DNA from: Pelolinea sp.
GTDB lineage: Bacteria > Chloroflexota > Anaerolineae > Anaerolineales > Anaerolineaceae
Length of the DNA: 64,000 nt
Direction: 5' to 3'
NCBI GenBank assembly: GCA_012797975.1
Contig: JAAZOD010000023.1
Location: forward strand, 37,085-101,084
In this document: positions 1-7,855 of the stretch, piece after piece
How positions within the stretch are numbered: position 1 is the stretch's first letter
Layout: each line of letters starts with the position of its first letter
Translations under genes and position numbers: made by a program
Notes under the pieces: generated by a model
Databases searched by the model: none
Seen by the model: only the letters and a program-made list of their open reading frames with translations
Told to the model about the DNA's origin: nothing

Positions 1-183
1 CTTTTGCAAATAGACATGAAAATAACGGTTCCCATAATTCGGAGCGCTTTGGTTGTTCAAGCCAATCTCGATGTACAGCAGTTCATCCGAATAGATCGGC
101 CCGCCCGTATTGAAAGACAAACCAATCCACAGGGCAATAAAGAAAAGAAGAGAGATGAATACCTCAAGGTTTTTCCGCTTCAT
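1..183 (-). CDS. Membrane glycosyltransferase-like protein, N-terminal 61 residues (cut by window edge)
   Basis: Reading the minus strand from the ATG at 181-183 gives 61 open codons that run off the window. The peptide begins MKRKNLEVFISLLFFIALW, a basic start followed by one transmembrane helix (about residues 8-23). The next segment carries YSDELLYIEIGLN, placing an acidic Asp-Glu pair just outside the first helix. That layout is typical of GT39/GT83-like GT-C glycosyltransferases, which use lipid-linked sugar donors at the outer membrane face. A purine-rich CTGAGGAAA lies just before the start. Function is inferred from the first helix and acidic loop only; another polytopic membrane protein is possible. 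Confidence 0.6.
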   Translation of the reverse strand, partial: MKRKNLEVFISLLFFIALWIGLSFNTGGPIYSDELLYIEIGLNNQSAPNYGNRYFHVYLQK

Positions 184-301
184 GCATTTTCCTCAGTTTT
201 TCCAAAAATGAAATATCTCGTTCTTGATTTTACTATACCCATCCTGCCCTGTTTTTCCTTTCCCCGTATAATTGAGCTATCAAAAGAAGGAATGGTACCT
301 T

Positions 302-1558
302 ATGTTAATACATTCCGCATCCCAGTTGATCTGTTTGCGCGGCGGCCCCCAGCGGGGTCTTGCGCTCGGTACCCTGGATATCATCGAGAATGGTGCAGTG
401 CTGATCCGTGGCGACACCATTCACGCGGTGGGCAGTACCCAAGAGCTTCTGCAACGTTATCCCCGGGAAGAAACACTCGATGCTCGCCAGCAGGTGGTCA
501 TGCCAGGTTTTGTTGATCCGCATACCCATCTGATCTGGGCTGGTGATCGCGCTTTGGAATTCAACATGCGCCTGGAAGGCAAAAGCTATATGGAGATCAT
601 GGAAGCAGGGGGTGGAATCGCATCCACGGTCAAAACCACGCGTCTGGCTTCGGATGCCGACCTGCTGAATGCTGCGGCAGAACGTGCCCGAGCCATGCTG
701 CTGCATGGCACGACCACCCTTGAGGCAAAGACCGGCTATGCCCTGGATATCGCCGGTGAACAGCGCTTGCTGGAGATCATCATGCACCTGCGCAACATCC
801 TGCCGCAGGATGTTATCCCTACCTACCTGGCAGCCCACGCCATTGCTCCGGAATTTGCCGGAAACCCGGCTGGCTATACGCGCTTGCTGGTCGAAGAGGC
901 GCTTCCGCAATTGAAAAAATGGTGGCAACAACGTTTTCCATTGGAACCCCTACCGTTCGTGGATGTTTTTTGCGAACCTGCCGTTTTTGACCTTGCCAAT
1001 ACGCGCGCCATTCTGAGCACAGCGCACGATCTGGGGTTTCCCCTGAAGGTCCATGCCGATGAATTTGAGAATATCGGGGGCGCTTCCCTTGCTGCAAAAT
1101 TAAAAGCCACCTCTGCCGACCATCTGGTAAAGACAAAGAGTGAGGATATAAAAGCCCTGGTAGCCGGGAATACTGTTGCAGTGGCATTGCCCTGCACCCC
1201 CTTCGGGTTGGCGGAAAATGCGTATACTCCGGCGCAGCACATCATTGCGCAAAATGGGCTGCTGGCTTTGGCTTCGGACCTTAATCCCGGCACCGCCTGG
1301 TGTGGAAACATGCAGTTCGTGATCGCACTGGCTTGCCGTTTCATGAAATTGACCCCCGCCCAAGCCATTGCCGCCGCCACCATTAATGCGGCAGCAGCCA
1401 TTCGGATGCAGGATAAAGTCGGATCCCTGGAACCCGGTAAGCAGGCCGACCTTTTGATCTTAAAAATACCCGATTATCGCCATCTGGGTTACCGCTTTGG
1501 CGAGAACCTGGTCGATACGGTTATCAAAAAAGGAAAGGTGATCCATTTTCATGAATGA
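302..1558 (+). CDS. hutI: Imidazolonepropionase (histidine degradation)
   Basis: Hydrolyses 4-imidazolone-5-propanoate to N-formimino-L-glutamate, the third step of histidine breakdown; cytoplasmic amidohydrolase. The 418-residue product has the metal-binding HTH (His74, His76) in DPHTHLIWAGDR, the family block LHGTTTLEAKTGYALD, HADE with His251, SADH with His274 and SDLNPG with Asp326. I chose ATG 302 because AGAAGGA sits about 10 bases upstream; an in-frame ATG at 272 has no ribosome site. It overlaps the next gene by 8 bases. No hutH, hutU or hutG is in the window, so the rest of the pathway must be elsewhere or the enzyme has a related role. Confidence 0.93.
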   Translation: MLIHSASQLICLRGGPQRGLALGTLDIIENGAVLIRGDTIHAVGSTQELLQRYPREETLDARQQVVMPGFVDPHTHLIWAGDRALEFNMRLEGKSYMEIMEAGGGIASTVKTTRLASDADLLNAAAERARAMLLHGTTTLEAKTGYALDIAGEQRLLEIIMHLRNILPQDVIPTYLAAHAIAPEFAGNPAGYTRLLVEEALPQLKKWWQQRFPLEPLPFVDVFCEPAVFDLANTRAILSTAHDLGFPLKVHADEFENIGGASLAAKLKATSADHLVKTKSEDIKALVAGNTVAVALPCTPFGLAENAYTPAQHIIAQNGLLALASDLNPGTAWCGNMQFVIALACRFMKLTPAQAIAAATINAAAAIRMQDKVGSLEPGKQADLLILKIPDYRHLGYRFGENLVDTVIKKGKVIHFHE

Positions 1559-2198
1559 ACTTCCGCTGCTCGACCTGCCCGCTGTGCAAGCGCTCTACCC
1601 CGGCGCCGATCCGGTTCATGGGTTTGATCATATTGAACGGGTTTACCACTTATGCCAGATCATTGGTAGGTCGGAAGAGGCGGATATGAACATCTTGTCG
1701 ACCGCCGCCCTGCTGCACGATTGCGATGGCAGCGACCCTTCCTCACAGAATCGCGCAGAACACAACCTTCTTTCTGCTGAAAAAGCTGGTGTCATCCTGA
1801 ACGGCATGGGTTGGGATGAAGAGAACATCCGGAGGGTGCAGCACTGCATACGCGCTCACCGTTTTCGCAAGAGCGAGGAACCCCAAACCATTGAAGCAAA
1901 ATCGCTCTTTGACGCAGATAAACTGGATGTGATCGGTGCGATCGGCATTGCCCGAACCATCGGGTATGCCGTGCAGGCAGGCGAACCGTTCTACTGCAAA
2001 CCTTCGGAACAGTTTTTGAAAACCGGCAAGCTCAGCGCGGGCGAACACCACAGCGTCTATCATGAATATCTCTTTAAACTAAGGAACGTTCATGACACGT
2101 TATACACGGTCACCGGTCGCCAACTGGCAGAAGGACGGCATGCATTTCTGGATATCTTCTTCAAGCAGCTCGAGGAAGAGGTCAATGGGCTGCGCTGA
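1551..2198 (+). CDS. HD-domain phosphohydrolase
   Basis: A 215-residue HD-superfamily metal-dependent phosphohydrolase. His27 (GFDHIERV), the HD pair His56-Asp57 in ALLHDCDGSD, a further His near 104 (CIRAHRF) and Asp near 123 (LFDADKLD) give the usual H...HD...D ligand set. The family (YedJ-like proteins) hydrolyses phosphoesters, often of nucleotides, but the substrate cannot be read from the sequence. Its ATG lies inside the end of hutI (8-base overlap), so the two are translationally coupled. A phosphatase of the inositol monophosphatase family follows after 36 bases, probably in the same transcript. Confidence 0.82.
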   Translation: MNELPLLDLPAVQALYPGADPVHGFDHIERVYHLCQIIGRSEEADMNILSTAALLHDCDGSDPSSQNRAEHNLLSAEKAGVILNGMGWDEENIRRVQHCIRAHRFRKSEEPQTIEAKSLFDADKLDVIGAIGIARTIGYAVQAGEPFYCKPSEQFLKTGKLSAGEHHSVYHEYLFKLRNVHDTLYTVTGRQLAEGRHAFLDIFFKQLEEEVNGLR

Positions 2199-2234
2199 CG
2201 TGTTTTTGACTTTTAAATTGGAGTTTAAGTTGGA

Positions 2235-3020
2235 ATGACACCTGATCTGGATTATTTGGTTCGTATTGCAACACACGCAGGAGAAATCCTCATGGAGGGA
2301 TACCTCCAACAACATGAGATCCGGCACAAGGGACGCATTGACCTGGTTACGGAGATGGATGGTCGTTCGGAGCAATACCTGCTGGGGGAGATCCGCCGTG
2401 ATTTCAAGAGCCACACCATCGTTACCGAAGAGAGCGGCATTTTGCAGGGAAACCAGGATGCTTGCTGGTTCATAGACCCCCTGGATGGCACCACCAATTA
2501 TGCACACGGTGTTCCGATTTTCAGCGTTACGGTGGCTTATGCGATTCAAAATCGCATCGTTCTGGGGGTCACGCTTGACCCTACCCGCGGCCAGTGCTTC
2601 AGCGCCGAAAGGGGCAAGGGAGCTTTTTTGAACGGCGTTCCCATTCATGTATCGGCTACGCGCGAGCTGGTGGACGCCATGCTGGTAACAGGCTTTCCCA
2701 CCGATTTAAAAAAATCGGCAAAGAACAACCTGGACAATTTTTCCAGCTTTCTGATGCATGTTCAATCCATCCGCCGTCTTGGTTCGGCTGCTCTGGACAT
2801 TGCCTACGTTGCCGCAGGTTGGTTGGATGGGTATTGGGAAATCGGCATTCATCCATGGGATATTGCCGCCGGAACTTTGCTGGTGGAAGAGGCCGGGGGG
2901 CTGGTCACTGATTTGAATGGCGAGACGGATTATTTCAAATCGCCCTATGCGTTGGTCACGGCCAACCCCGTCCTGCATGCCAAACTGCTCACAATGCTCC
3001 AATCGACTAATGGTCGTTAA
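2235..3020 (+). CDS. Inositol monophosphatase family protein
   Basis: Mg2+-dependent sugar or inositol phosphatase of the IMPase/SuhB family, 261 residues, close to the family norm. The signature IDPLDGTTNYAHG (Asp81, Asp84) is complete, preceded by VTEES (Glu65/Glu66) and followed by the C-terminal WDIAAGTLLVEEAGG motif near residue 211 that carries the last metal-binding Asp. GGAGT at 2220-2224 is a ribosome site for ATG 2235. It follows the HD hydrolase in the same orientation. The natural substrate could be myo-inositol 1-phosphate, a nucleotide or a sugar phosphate; the motifs do not discriminate. Confidence 0.9.
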   Translation: MTPDLDYLVRIATHAGEILMEGYLQQHEIRHKGRIDLVTEMDGRSEQYLLGEIRRDFKSHTIVTEESGILQGNQDACWFIDPLDGTTNYAHGVPIFSVTVAYAIQNRIVLGVTLDPTRGQCFSAERGKGAFLNGVPIHVSATRELVDAMLVTGFPTDLKKSAKNNLDNFSSFLMHVQSIRRLGSAALDIAYVAAGWLDGYWEIGIHPWDIAAGTLLVEEAGGLVTDLNGETDYFKSPYALVTANPVLHAKLLTMLQSTNGR

Positions 3021-3032
3021 AAACCCATGCTG

Positions 3033-3038
3033 TATAAT
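3033..3038 (+). promoter_or_regulatory. Possible -10 element for pepF
   Basis: A perfect TATAAT lies 44 bases before the pepF start. No convincing -35 hexamer is seen at 16-18 bases upstream, where the end of the phosphatase gene lies, so this is weak. Confidence 0.35.
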
Positions 3039-3082
3039 GGGTATGTTGTGAATTTATCGAAATAAAACCAAAGGAATACCCC

Positions 3083-4858
3083 ATGACCACAAAGAACGAT
3101 GCTTTTAATCAATCGCGTTGGAGTTTGAAAGACCTGTTCCCGTCTGCCGATTCCCCGGAAATGGAAAATGCCTTCAAGCAGGCTGAAAAGATGGTGGCAG
3201 ATTTTGAAAAGAAACGTGATGTCCTTTCCGAAGATATTTCCAGCGAACAATTTTTACAGATCGTCAAGGAGCTTGAAGCGCTCACCCGCCAGGTGGGGGT
3301 GATCAACGATTACGCAGAATTGTGGTTTGCCGAAGACACCCAGAACCAACAAGCCCAGAGTCTGGCTGCCCGCGCCGAACAATTTGCCGCAGAACAATCC
3401 AATAAAGTGCTCTTTTTCAACTTGTGGTGGAAAGACCTCAGTGAGAAGAATGCCCAACGGCTGATCGACTGCGCAGGCGATTACCGCTACTGGCTGGAGG
3501 AAATGCGCCATTTCAAACCGCATACCCTCACCGAAGCCGAAGAGAAGATCATCAATATCAAAGACCTCACCGGCTTTGCCGCTCTGATCCGGCTATATGA
3601 TTCCATCACCAACCGCTATGCTTTTCGCATCTCGGTGGATGGGGAGGAGAAGGACCTGACACGAGGGGAATTGATGTCGTTGGTGCGGCTGCCGGATCCC
3701 GACTTGCGCGCCCGCGCTTACCAAAAACTGTATCAGGTATATGGCGATGAGGGTCCCATCCTGGGGCAAATCTATCAAACCATCATCCGCGATTGGCGCA
3801 ACGAGAACATTGGGCTGCGCAACTATAAAACACCCATCTCAGCCAGAAATCTTGGCAATGATATTCCCGACGATGTGGTTGATACACTGCTGGATGTTTG
3901 CAAAAGAAATGCGCCTGTCTTCCAGCGCTTTTTTCGGTTGAAAGCAAAATGGCTGGGTGTCGATGCCATCCGGCGTTATGATGTCTATGCGCCGGTGGCG
4001 GAGTCGAACAAGAGTTACTCGTTTGGAATGGCGACCGAATTGGTGCTTGATTCTTTCCAGGAATTTGACCCGCGTTTTGCACAACTGGCGCACCGTGTCT
4101 TTGCCCAGGGACATATTGATAGCGAGGTCCGCAAGGGAAAGCGCTCGGGGGCATTTTGTGCAACAGTGGCCCCGGACCTGACCCCCTGGGTGTTGACCAG
4201 CTACCAGGGCAAAGCAGAAGACATGGCAACCCTGGCACACGAGTTGGGACACGCTATTCATTCGCTGCTGGCTTCTGATCACAGTTTGTTCACCCAGCAT
4301 TCCTGCTTGCCGCTGGCTGAGACCGCTTCAACCTTCGGTGAAATGATGCTCATTGACCGCTTGCTCTCCGAAGAAAAAGATAAAGAAGTGCGCCGTTCGC
4401 TGCTTTTCAAGCAGGTGGATGATTCGTACGCCACCATCATGCGCCAGGCATATTTTGCCATGTTTGAAAAGACAGCCCACGAAATGACACAGCAGGGCGC
4501 GGCCGTGGATGACCTGGCGGACGCCTATTTCACGAACCTGCAGGACCAGTTCGGTGATTCCCTTACCCTCGGCGAAGAATTCCGCTGGGAATGGGTTTCC
4601 ATCCCGCATTTCTACCACACGCCGTTCTATGTATACGCCTATGCCTTTGGCCAGTTGCTGGTCTTATCGCTCTACAAACAGTTCAAGAGTGAAGGGGTCA
4701 GCTTTAAACCGAGATATATCCACATGTTATCCACAGGCGGTTCCAAGGCCCCCATGCAGATCCTGGATGAGGCGGGTATGAACGTCCGAGAAGCAGAATT
4801 CTGGCAGGGCGGGTTTGACCTGATCGAGGCCATGGTCACCCAACTCGAATCCCTCTAA
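3083..4858 (+). CDS. pepF: Oligoendopeptidase F (M3B metallopeptidase)
   Basis: Cytoplasmic zinc endopeptidase that cuts short peptides. The 591-residue protein has the M3 zinc motif HELGH at residues 386-390 (LAHELGHAIH), with the third zinc ligand Glu expected in the following ASTFGEMM segment, and the helical N-terminal domain typical of pepF/M3 proteins. AAGGA lies before ATG 3083. The gene ends at a strong hairpin terminator shared with ssb. A second, more divergent M3 peptidase is encoded at 35933-37636, so peptide digestion seems important to this organism. Confidence 0.95.
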   Translation: MTTKNDAFNQSRWSLKDLFPSADSPEMENAFKQAEKMVADFEKKRDVLSEDISSEQFLQIVKELEALTRQVGVINDYAELWFAEDTQNQQAQSLAARAEQFAAEQSNKVLFFNLWWKDLSEKNAQRLIDCAGDYRYWLEEMRHFKPHTLTEAEEKIINIKDLTGFAALIRLYDSITNRYAFRISVDGEEKDLTRGELMSLVRLPDPDLRARAYQKLYQVYGDEGPILGQIYQTIIRDWRNENIGLRNYKTPISARNLGNDIPDDVVDTLLDVCKRNAPVFQRFFRLKAKWLGVDAIRRYDVYAPVAESNKSYSFGMATELVLDSFQEFDPRFAQLAHRVFAQGHIDSEVRKGKRSGAFCATVAPDLTPWVLTSYQGKAEDMATLAHELGHAIHSLLASDHSLFTQHSCLPLAETASTFGEMMLIDRLLSEEKDKEVRRSLLFKQVDDSYATIMRQAYFAMFEKTAHEMTQQGAAVDDLADAYFTNLQDQFGDSLTLGEEFRWEWVSIPHFYHTPFYVYAYAFGQLLVLSLYKQFKSEGVSFKPRYIHMLSTGGSKAPMQILDEAGMNVREAEFWQGGFDLIEAMVTQLESL

Positions 4859-4879
4859 CCTTCCAATTTAAGAAAAGCA

Positions 4880-4910
4880 GGCTGCCGGCTCATACCGGCA
4901 GCCTTTTATT
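4880..4910. terminator. Bidirectional terminator between pepF and ssb
   Basis: GGCTGCCGG (4880-4888) pairs with CCGGCAGCC (4895-4903) around a 6-base loop, followed by TTTTATT on the plus strand. On the minus strand the stem is followed by TGCTTTTCTT, so it can serve both convergent genes. Confidence 0.88.
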
Positions 4911-4915
4911 AACGA

Positions 4916-5299
4916 TTAATCGGTAATTTCTTCTTCGGATTCTTCCACTTCTTCCAGAGCCGTTTCTTTCTCCTTTCGTTCCAGCATTTGCAGGGTGCTC
5001 AGAACAACAGTGGTGAAGTAGCGGGTAATTCCTTCGTGCTCATATCTGCGGGTGCGCAATTTCCCCTCCAGATAGACCAGTTTGCCCTTCGCCAGATATT
5101 TTTGGCAGATCTCCCCCAGTTTTCCCCAAGCTTCCACATTAAACCAATCCGCTTCCTGATGCAGCTCGCCTTTTTTATCCTTCCATTTGCGATCGACTGC
5201 CAGTGAAAAGGCGGTGTATTCTGTGCCTTTTGGGGTTTTTCGAGATTCAGGGTCCTTGCCAAGTCTTCCGATCAGTTGAACACGATTTAACGATGCCAT
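4916..5299 (-). CDS. ssb: Single-stranded DNA-binding protein
   Basis: Binds single-stranded DNA during replication, repair and recombination. The 127-residue protein starts MASLNRVQLIGRLGKDPE, the classic SSB N-terminus. The OB fold follows with WFNVEAWGKLGE and KGKLVYLEGKLRTRRYE, then a short acidic tail EEVEESEEEITD that ends without the usual DDDIPF partner-binding tip. GGAGGGAGAG immediately precedes ATG at 5299; a longer in-frame reading from 5326 lacks a ribosome site. It diverges from the deoxynucleoside kinase at 5383 and is transcribed from a promoter in the shared 84-base gap. Confidence 0.95.
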   Translation of the reverse strand: MASLNRVQLIGRLGKDPESRKTPKGTEYTAFSLAVDRKWKDKKGELHQEADWFNVEAWGKLGEICQKYLAKGKLVYLEGKLRTRRYEHEGITRYFTTVVLSTLQMLERKEKETALEEVEESEEEITD

Positions 5300-5337
5300 T
5301 CTCTCCCTCCATGCTTCGTTATGCAATGTTATATAAT

Positions 5338-5365
5338 AGTTTAGATTAATTTATCCCATTGTCAA
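5338..5365 (-). promoter_or_regulatory. Putative ssb promoter
   Basis: On the minus strand a perfect TTGACA (5360-5365) is followed after 16 bases by TAAACT (5338-5343). An AT-rich TATTATATAA lies just downstream and offers an alternative -10 at a longer spacing. The same gap holds TATAAT on the plus strand (5332-5337), possibly for the divergent kinase gene. Confidence 0.5.
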
Positions 5366-5382
5366 TGTTTTGAGGAGAGCGC

Positions 5383-6018
5383 ATGTACATTGCCATAGAA
5401 GGAGTGATTGGCGTGGGGAAGACCAGCCTTGCCCGCCTTCTGCAACCATCATTCAAATCAAATTTGCTGCTTGAAATATTCGAAGAAAATCCCTTCCTCC
5501 AAGAGTTCTACCAAGATCGTGCCCGTTATGCCTTCCAGACGCAGATTTTTTTCCTGCTCAGCCGTTATCACCAGCAGCGCAATAACGTCCCGGAACTTTT
5601 ACAGTCCAATAAAAACCTGATCACCGATTATACGTTCGAGAAAGATGCGCTCTTTGCCGATGTAAATCTGCAAGGTGATGAGCTGGATGTCTATTATTCG
5701 GTTCACGCGGCGCTTGCCGAAAGGATTCCCGCCCCTGACCTCACGGTTTACCTGAAAGCCAGCACGGATATCCTTTTACAGCGCATCACCATGCGCGACC
5801 GTTCGTATGAACGCTCCATGGAAGCGGGTTACATTGCTTCGCTCAACGAAGCGTATGAAAAGTTTTTCACCCATGTGAAAGAGGGCCGCATGGTGCTGAC
5901 CATCGATACCAACAAGCTGGATTTTGTTCACAACCCCGCCGATCTGCAGTACATCGATGATCGCATCAGGCAAACCTTGCGCATGCCGCCATTTCAGGCC
6001 GCTCTTCCAATCGATTGA
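5383..6018 (+). CDS. Deoxynucleoside kinase (DY-type dNK)
   Basis: Phosphorylates deoxynucleosides at the 5' position for salvage into dNTPs. The 211-residue protein has the P-loop GVIGVGKT (residues 7-14) right at the N-terminus, then DYTFEKDALFA with Asp82-Tyr83 at the place where other family members have DRS, and RSYE in the lid region. This is the DY-type branch of the bacterial dNK family. GAGGAGAG precedes ATG 5383. A second, DRS-type paralog is encoded at 7856-8512, and the two kinases flank the DnaA-box cluster. The base specificity (A, G, C or T) cannot be assigned by eye. Confidence 0.88.
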   Translation: MYIAIEGVIGVGKTSLARLLQPSFKSNLLLEIFEENPFLQEFYQDRARYAFQTQIFFLLSRYHQQRNNVPELLQSNKNLITDYTFEKDALFADVNLQGDELDVYYSVHAALAERIPAPDLTVYLKASTDILLQRITMRDRSYERSMEAGYIASLNEAYEKFFTHVKEGRMVLTIDTNKLDFVHNPADLQYIDDRIRQTLRMPPFQAALPID

Positions 6019-6034
6019 GAGAAAAGGAATTGAA

Positions 6035-7042
6035 ATGAGAGTAACCAGGAACATGCTTTTGGAAACCGCTCGCAACTATGTGAAGGAACAAACCTTCAAC
6101 GACCCGGATATCGCCTGCGTCTTTCTGATCGGTTCCCTGCTCGAGGAAGACCCCTTTTTGGGAGAGGGCACCGACATTGATCTGGTTTTCATCCACAATA
6201 CCGAACCGGCACTGGCTCGCGAAGTCCAATCATTGGGGGATGATTTTCAACTGGATATTCTGCATTATCCTCGACGCATTTTCAACCAACCCAAAGAACT
6301 GCGTCAGGATCCTTGGCTGGGCTGTCTTTTTTGCGATGGTCCGTTTGTGTTGTATGATTCTTACCATTACTATGATTTCTTACGTGCCGGGGTCTTTTCC
6401 AACTTTTTCTCTCCCATCAATGCATCCGCTCGCTCACAATATTTCTTTGCCCGGGCGCGCAACCGCTGGGTGGAACTCCAGCATCAAATCGACGAATTTT
6501 CCGCCGATACTGTTTACGACTATCTCACCACCCTGTACGATGCAGGGAATTGTATTAATTGTCTGGTCGGAAAACCGTTGAGCGAAAGGAGATTTCTTTC
6601 CGGTTTGGAAGCCTGCACAACATATCTGGGCCGTCCGGGGCTGGCAAGCGGCATGCGGGATCTGTTCGGGATCAATGATTATTCCAGCTTTCCGTGGGAA
6701 ATCAGCATGGAGCAGATGAAAACCGCTTTTACCGCATTGGCAGAAAAATCTTATTGCCCACCCCAATATTCTCTAGCTCGTTTCCGCTATTATCAGCAAG
6801 CCATTTCCTTTTATCAACTGGAACGGCCGGATGAAGCCCTGTGGATCTTATTCTGGGTTTGGACAAACGTCATTCATACCTTGCCCAAGCGTGCACCGGA
6901 AGCTCGGGAGTGGAAAAGCTTCTGCGAACAGATCAATTTTACAAGAGACATTTTCGCTCAAAAAATGCAAAATTTAGATAGCTACCTTGAAGCGGTGGAT
7001 GCAACTTCGATAGAATGGCAGAAGGTTAGCGGATTGCTCTGA
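6035..7042 (+). CDS. Nucleotidyltransferase-fold protein of unknown role
   Basis: A 335-residue protein whose N-terminal third has the pol-beta nucleotidyltransferase signature: LIGSLLEEDP with Gly33-Ser34 and the metal-binding Asp47/Asp49 in GTDIDLVF. The remaining 200 residues are helical and contain no motif I recognise; they may be a substrate domain like those of aminoglycoside or tRNA nucleotidyltransferases. ATG 6035 was chosen because AAAGGAA lies 10 bases upstream; the open frame extends back into the kinase gene. It follows the kinase after 16 bases, suggesting one transcript. Possible roles include adenylyl transfer to a small molecule or protein. Confidence 0.7.
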   Translation: MRVTRNMLLETARNYVKEQTFNDPDIACVFLIGSLLEEDPFLGEGTDIDLVFIHNTEPALAREVQSLGDDFQLDILHYPRRIFNQPKELRQDPWLGCLFCDGPFVLYDSYHYYDFLRAGVFSNFFSPINASARSQYFFARARNRWVELQHQIDEFSADTVYDYLTTLYDAGNCINCLVGKPLSERRFLSGLEACTTYLGRPGLASGMRDLFGINDYSSFPWEISMEQMKTAFTALAEKSYCPPQYSLARFRYYQQAISFYQLERPDEALWILFWVWTNVIHTLPKRAPEAREWKSFCEQINFTRDIFAQKMQNLDSYLEAVDATSIEWQKVSGLL

Positions 7043-7351
7043 TTCTCCACAATCTTTTCCACAGACCTGTGGATAAGTGTTATTTTTCTGTGGATAAACG
7101 GAAGTTGCTGTGGATATCTTCGAATAAATATTCTATTTTTTTTCACCCGCTGTTTATATCTTGGGAATTACGTTCTCATAAACTGTTTATAATTCTCAAA
7201 AGAAAGAGATATTTTCTTGATCTGCAGCATTTATTCTTTTTTTATCCACAACAAAAAAATGGATAATTTTTGGTAAAAGGCAAATTGATGGATGTTGATT
7301 TTTACCGTATGCCATATCTGGGGGCTTTTTTAATTTATCCACTTTTCCACA
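7043..7351. other. Candidate replication origin: cluster of DnaA boxes and AT-rich DNA
   Basis: Exact DnaA boxes (TTATCCACA or complement) lie at 7068-7076, 7089-7097 and 7242-7250. One-mismatch copies lie at 7043-7051, 7055-7063, 7109-7117, 7335-7343 and 7343-7351. The boxes at 7068, 7089 and 7109 are spaced 21 and 20 bases, two helical turns. Between the left and right groups is a very AT-rich stretch (about 7118-7240), a possible unwinding element, with the 9-mer CTGTTTATA twice (7150-7158, 7183-7191). No gene fits in this gap. No dnaA, dnaN or rpmH is nearby, so a DnaA-titrating or DnaA-regulated site is the alternative. Confidence 0.65.
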
Positions 7352-7412
7352 GCGCCTACGATGAATACTAAATACTTTAATAAAATACAAAGAATGAAAG
7401 ATTTAAGCATGC

Positions 7413-7441
7413 TTGTATAACAGGTTCCTTTTTTGTACAAT
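7413..7441 (+). promoter_or_regulatory. Putative spoVS promoter
   Basis: TTGTAT (7413-7418) and TACAAT (7436-7441) are separated by exactly 17 bases, giving a predicted start about 7448 and a leader of roughly 75 bases before the spoVS ATG. Confidence 0.55.
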
Positions 7442-7521
7442 GCTGTTACTAAGAGGAAGGTGAATTGCTCCCTTGCACAAGGGATAAAAAAGAAGACGAT
7501 TTTCTGAAAGGAAGGGAAACC

Positions 7522-7782
7522 ATGGATGTGATCAAAGTAAAAGCTGTTTCCCGCACAGCAGCAGTCGCGGGAGCGATCGCGGGAGTAATTCGAGAGCACA
7601 AACATGCTGAAGTACAAGCGATCGGTGCAGGAGCTGTGAACCAATCCATCAAAGCCCTCATCCTGGCAAAAAATTTTTTAGATCAGGATGGCATCACAGT
7701 GGTTTTCATCCCTGAATTTGTCAATGTGGAAATCGACGGGAAGGTCAGAACGGCCATCAAGTTTATTATTGAGCCCCGTTAA
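7522..7782 (+). CDS. spoVS: Stage V sporulation protein S family
   Basis: Small (86 residues) Alba-like protein of the SpoVS family. The sequence MDVIKVKAVSRTAAVAGAI and the following QAIGAGAVNQSIKALILAK match the family closely along the full length. In Bacillus it affects septation and coat assembly, but it is widespread in non-sporulating Chloroflexota, Thermus and Deinococcus, where a nucleic-acid-binding role is presumed. ATG 7522 is preceded by GGAAGGGAA. It stands alone between the DnaA-box cluster and a long hairpin terminator. No other sporulation gene is in the window, so sporulation should not be inferred. Confidence 0.93.
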   Translation: MDVIKVKAVSRTAAVAGAIAGVIREHKHAEVQAIGAGAVNQSIKALILAKNFLDQDGITVVFIPEFVNVEIDGKVRTAIKFIIEPR

Positions 7783-7799
7783 GAGAAAAATAAAAAAAG

Positions 7800-7841
7800 A
7801 ACACTGAAATAGAATCCATCATTTTGTTCTATTTCAGTGTT
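7800..7841. terminator. Terminator between spoVS and the second deoxynucleoside kinase
   Basis: A perfect 15-base stem (7800-7814 with 7827-7841) encloses a 12-base loop. An A-rich run at about 7785-7799 gives a U-tract for transcripts on the minus strand, so it can stop both convergent genes. Confidence 0.8.
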
Positions 7842-7855
7842 TAGTATTTAAGATA

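Noticed and set aside
4..516. A 170-codon plus-strand open frame at the left edge
   Set aside because: It overlaps the minus-strand membrane protein start and hutI in other frames, has no ribosome site, and its sequence has no sensible composition.
7043..7351. Strand bias of genes as support for the origin
   Set aside because: Most genes on both sides of the cluster are on the plus strand, and hand counts of G and C in a few coding lines gave no clear sign change, so gene orientation neither supports nor excludes an origin here.
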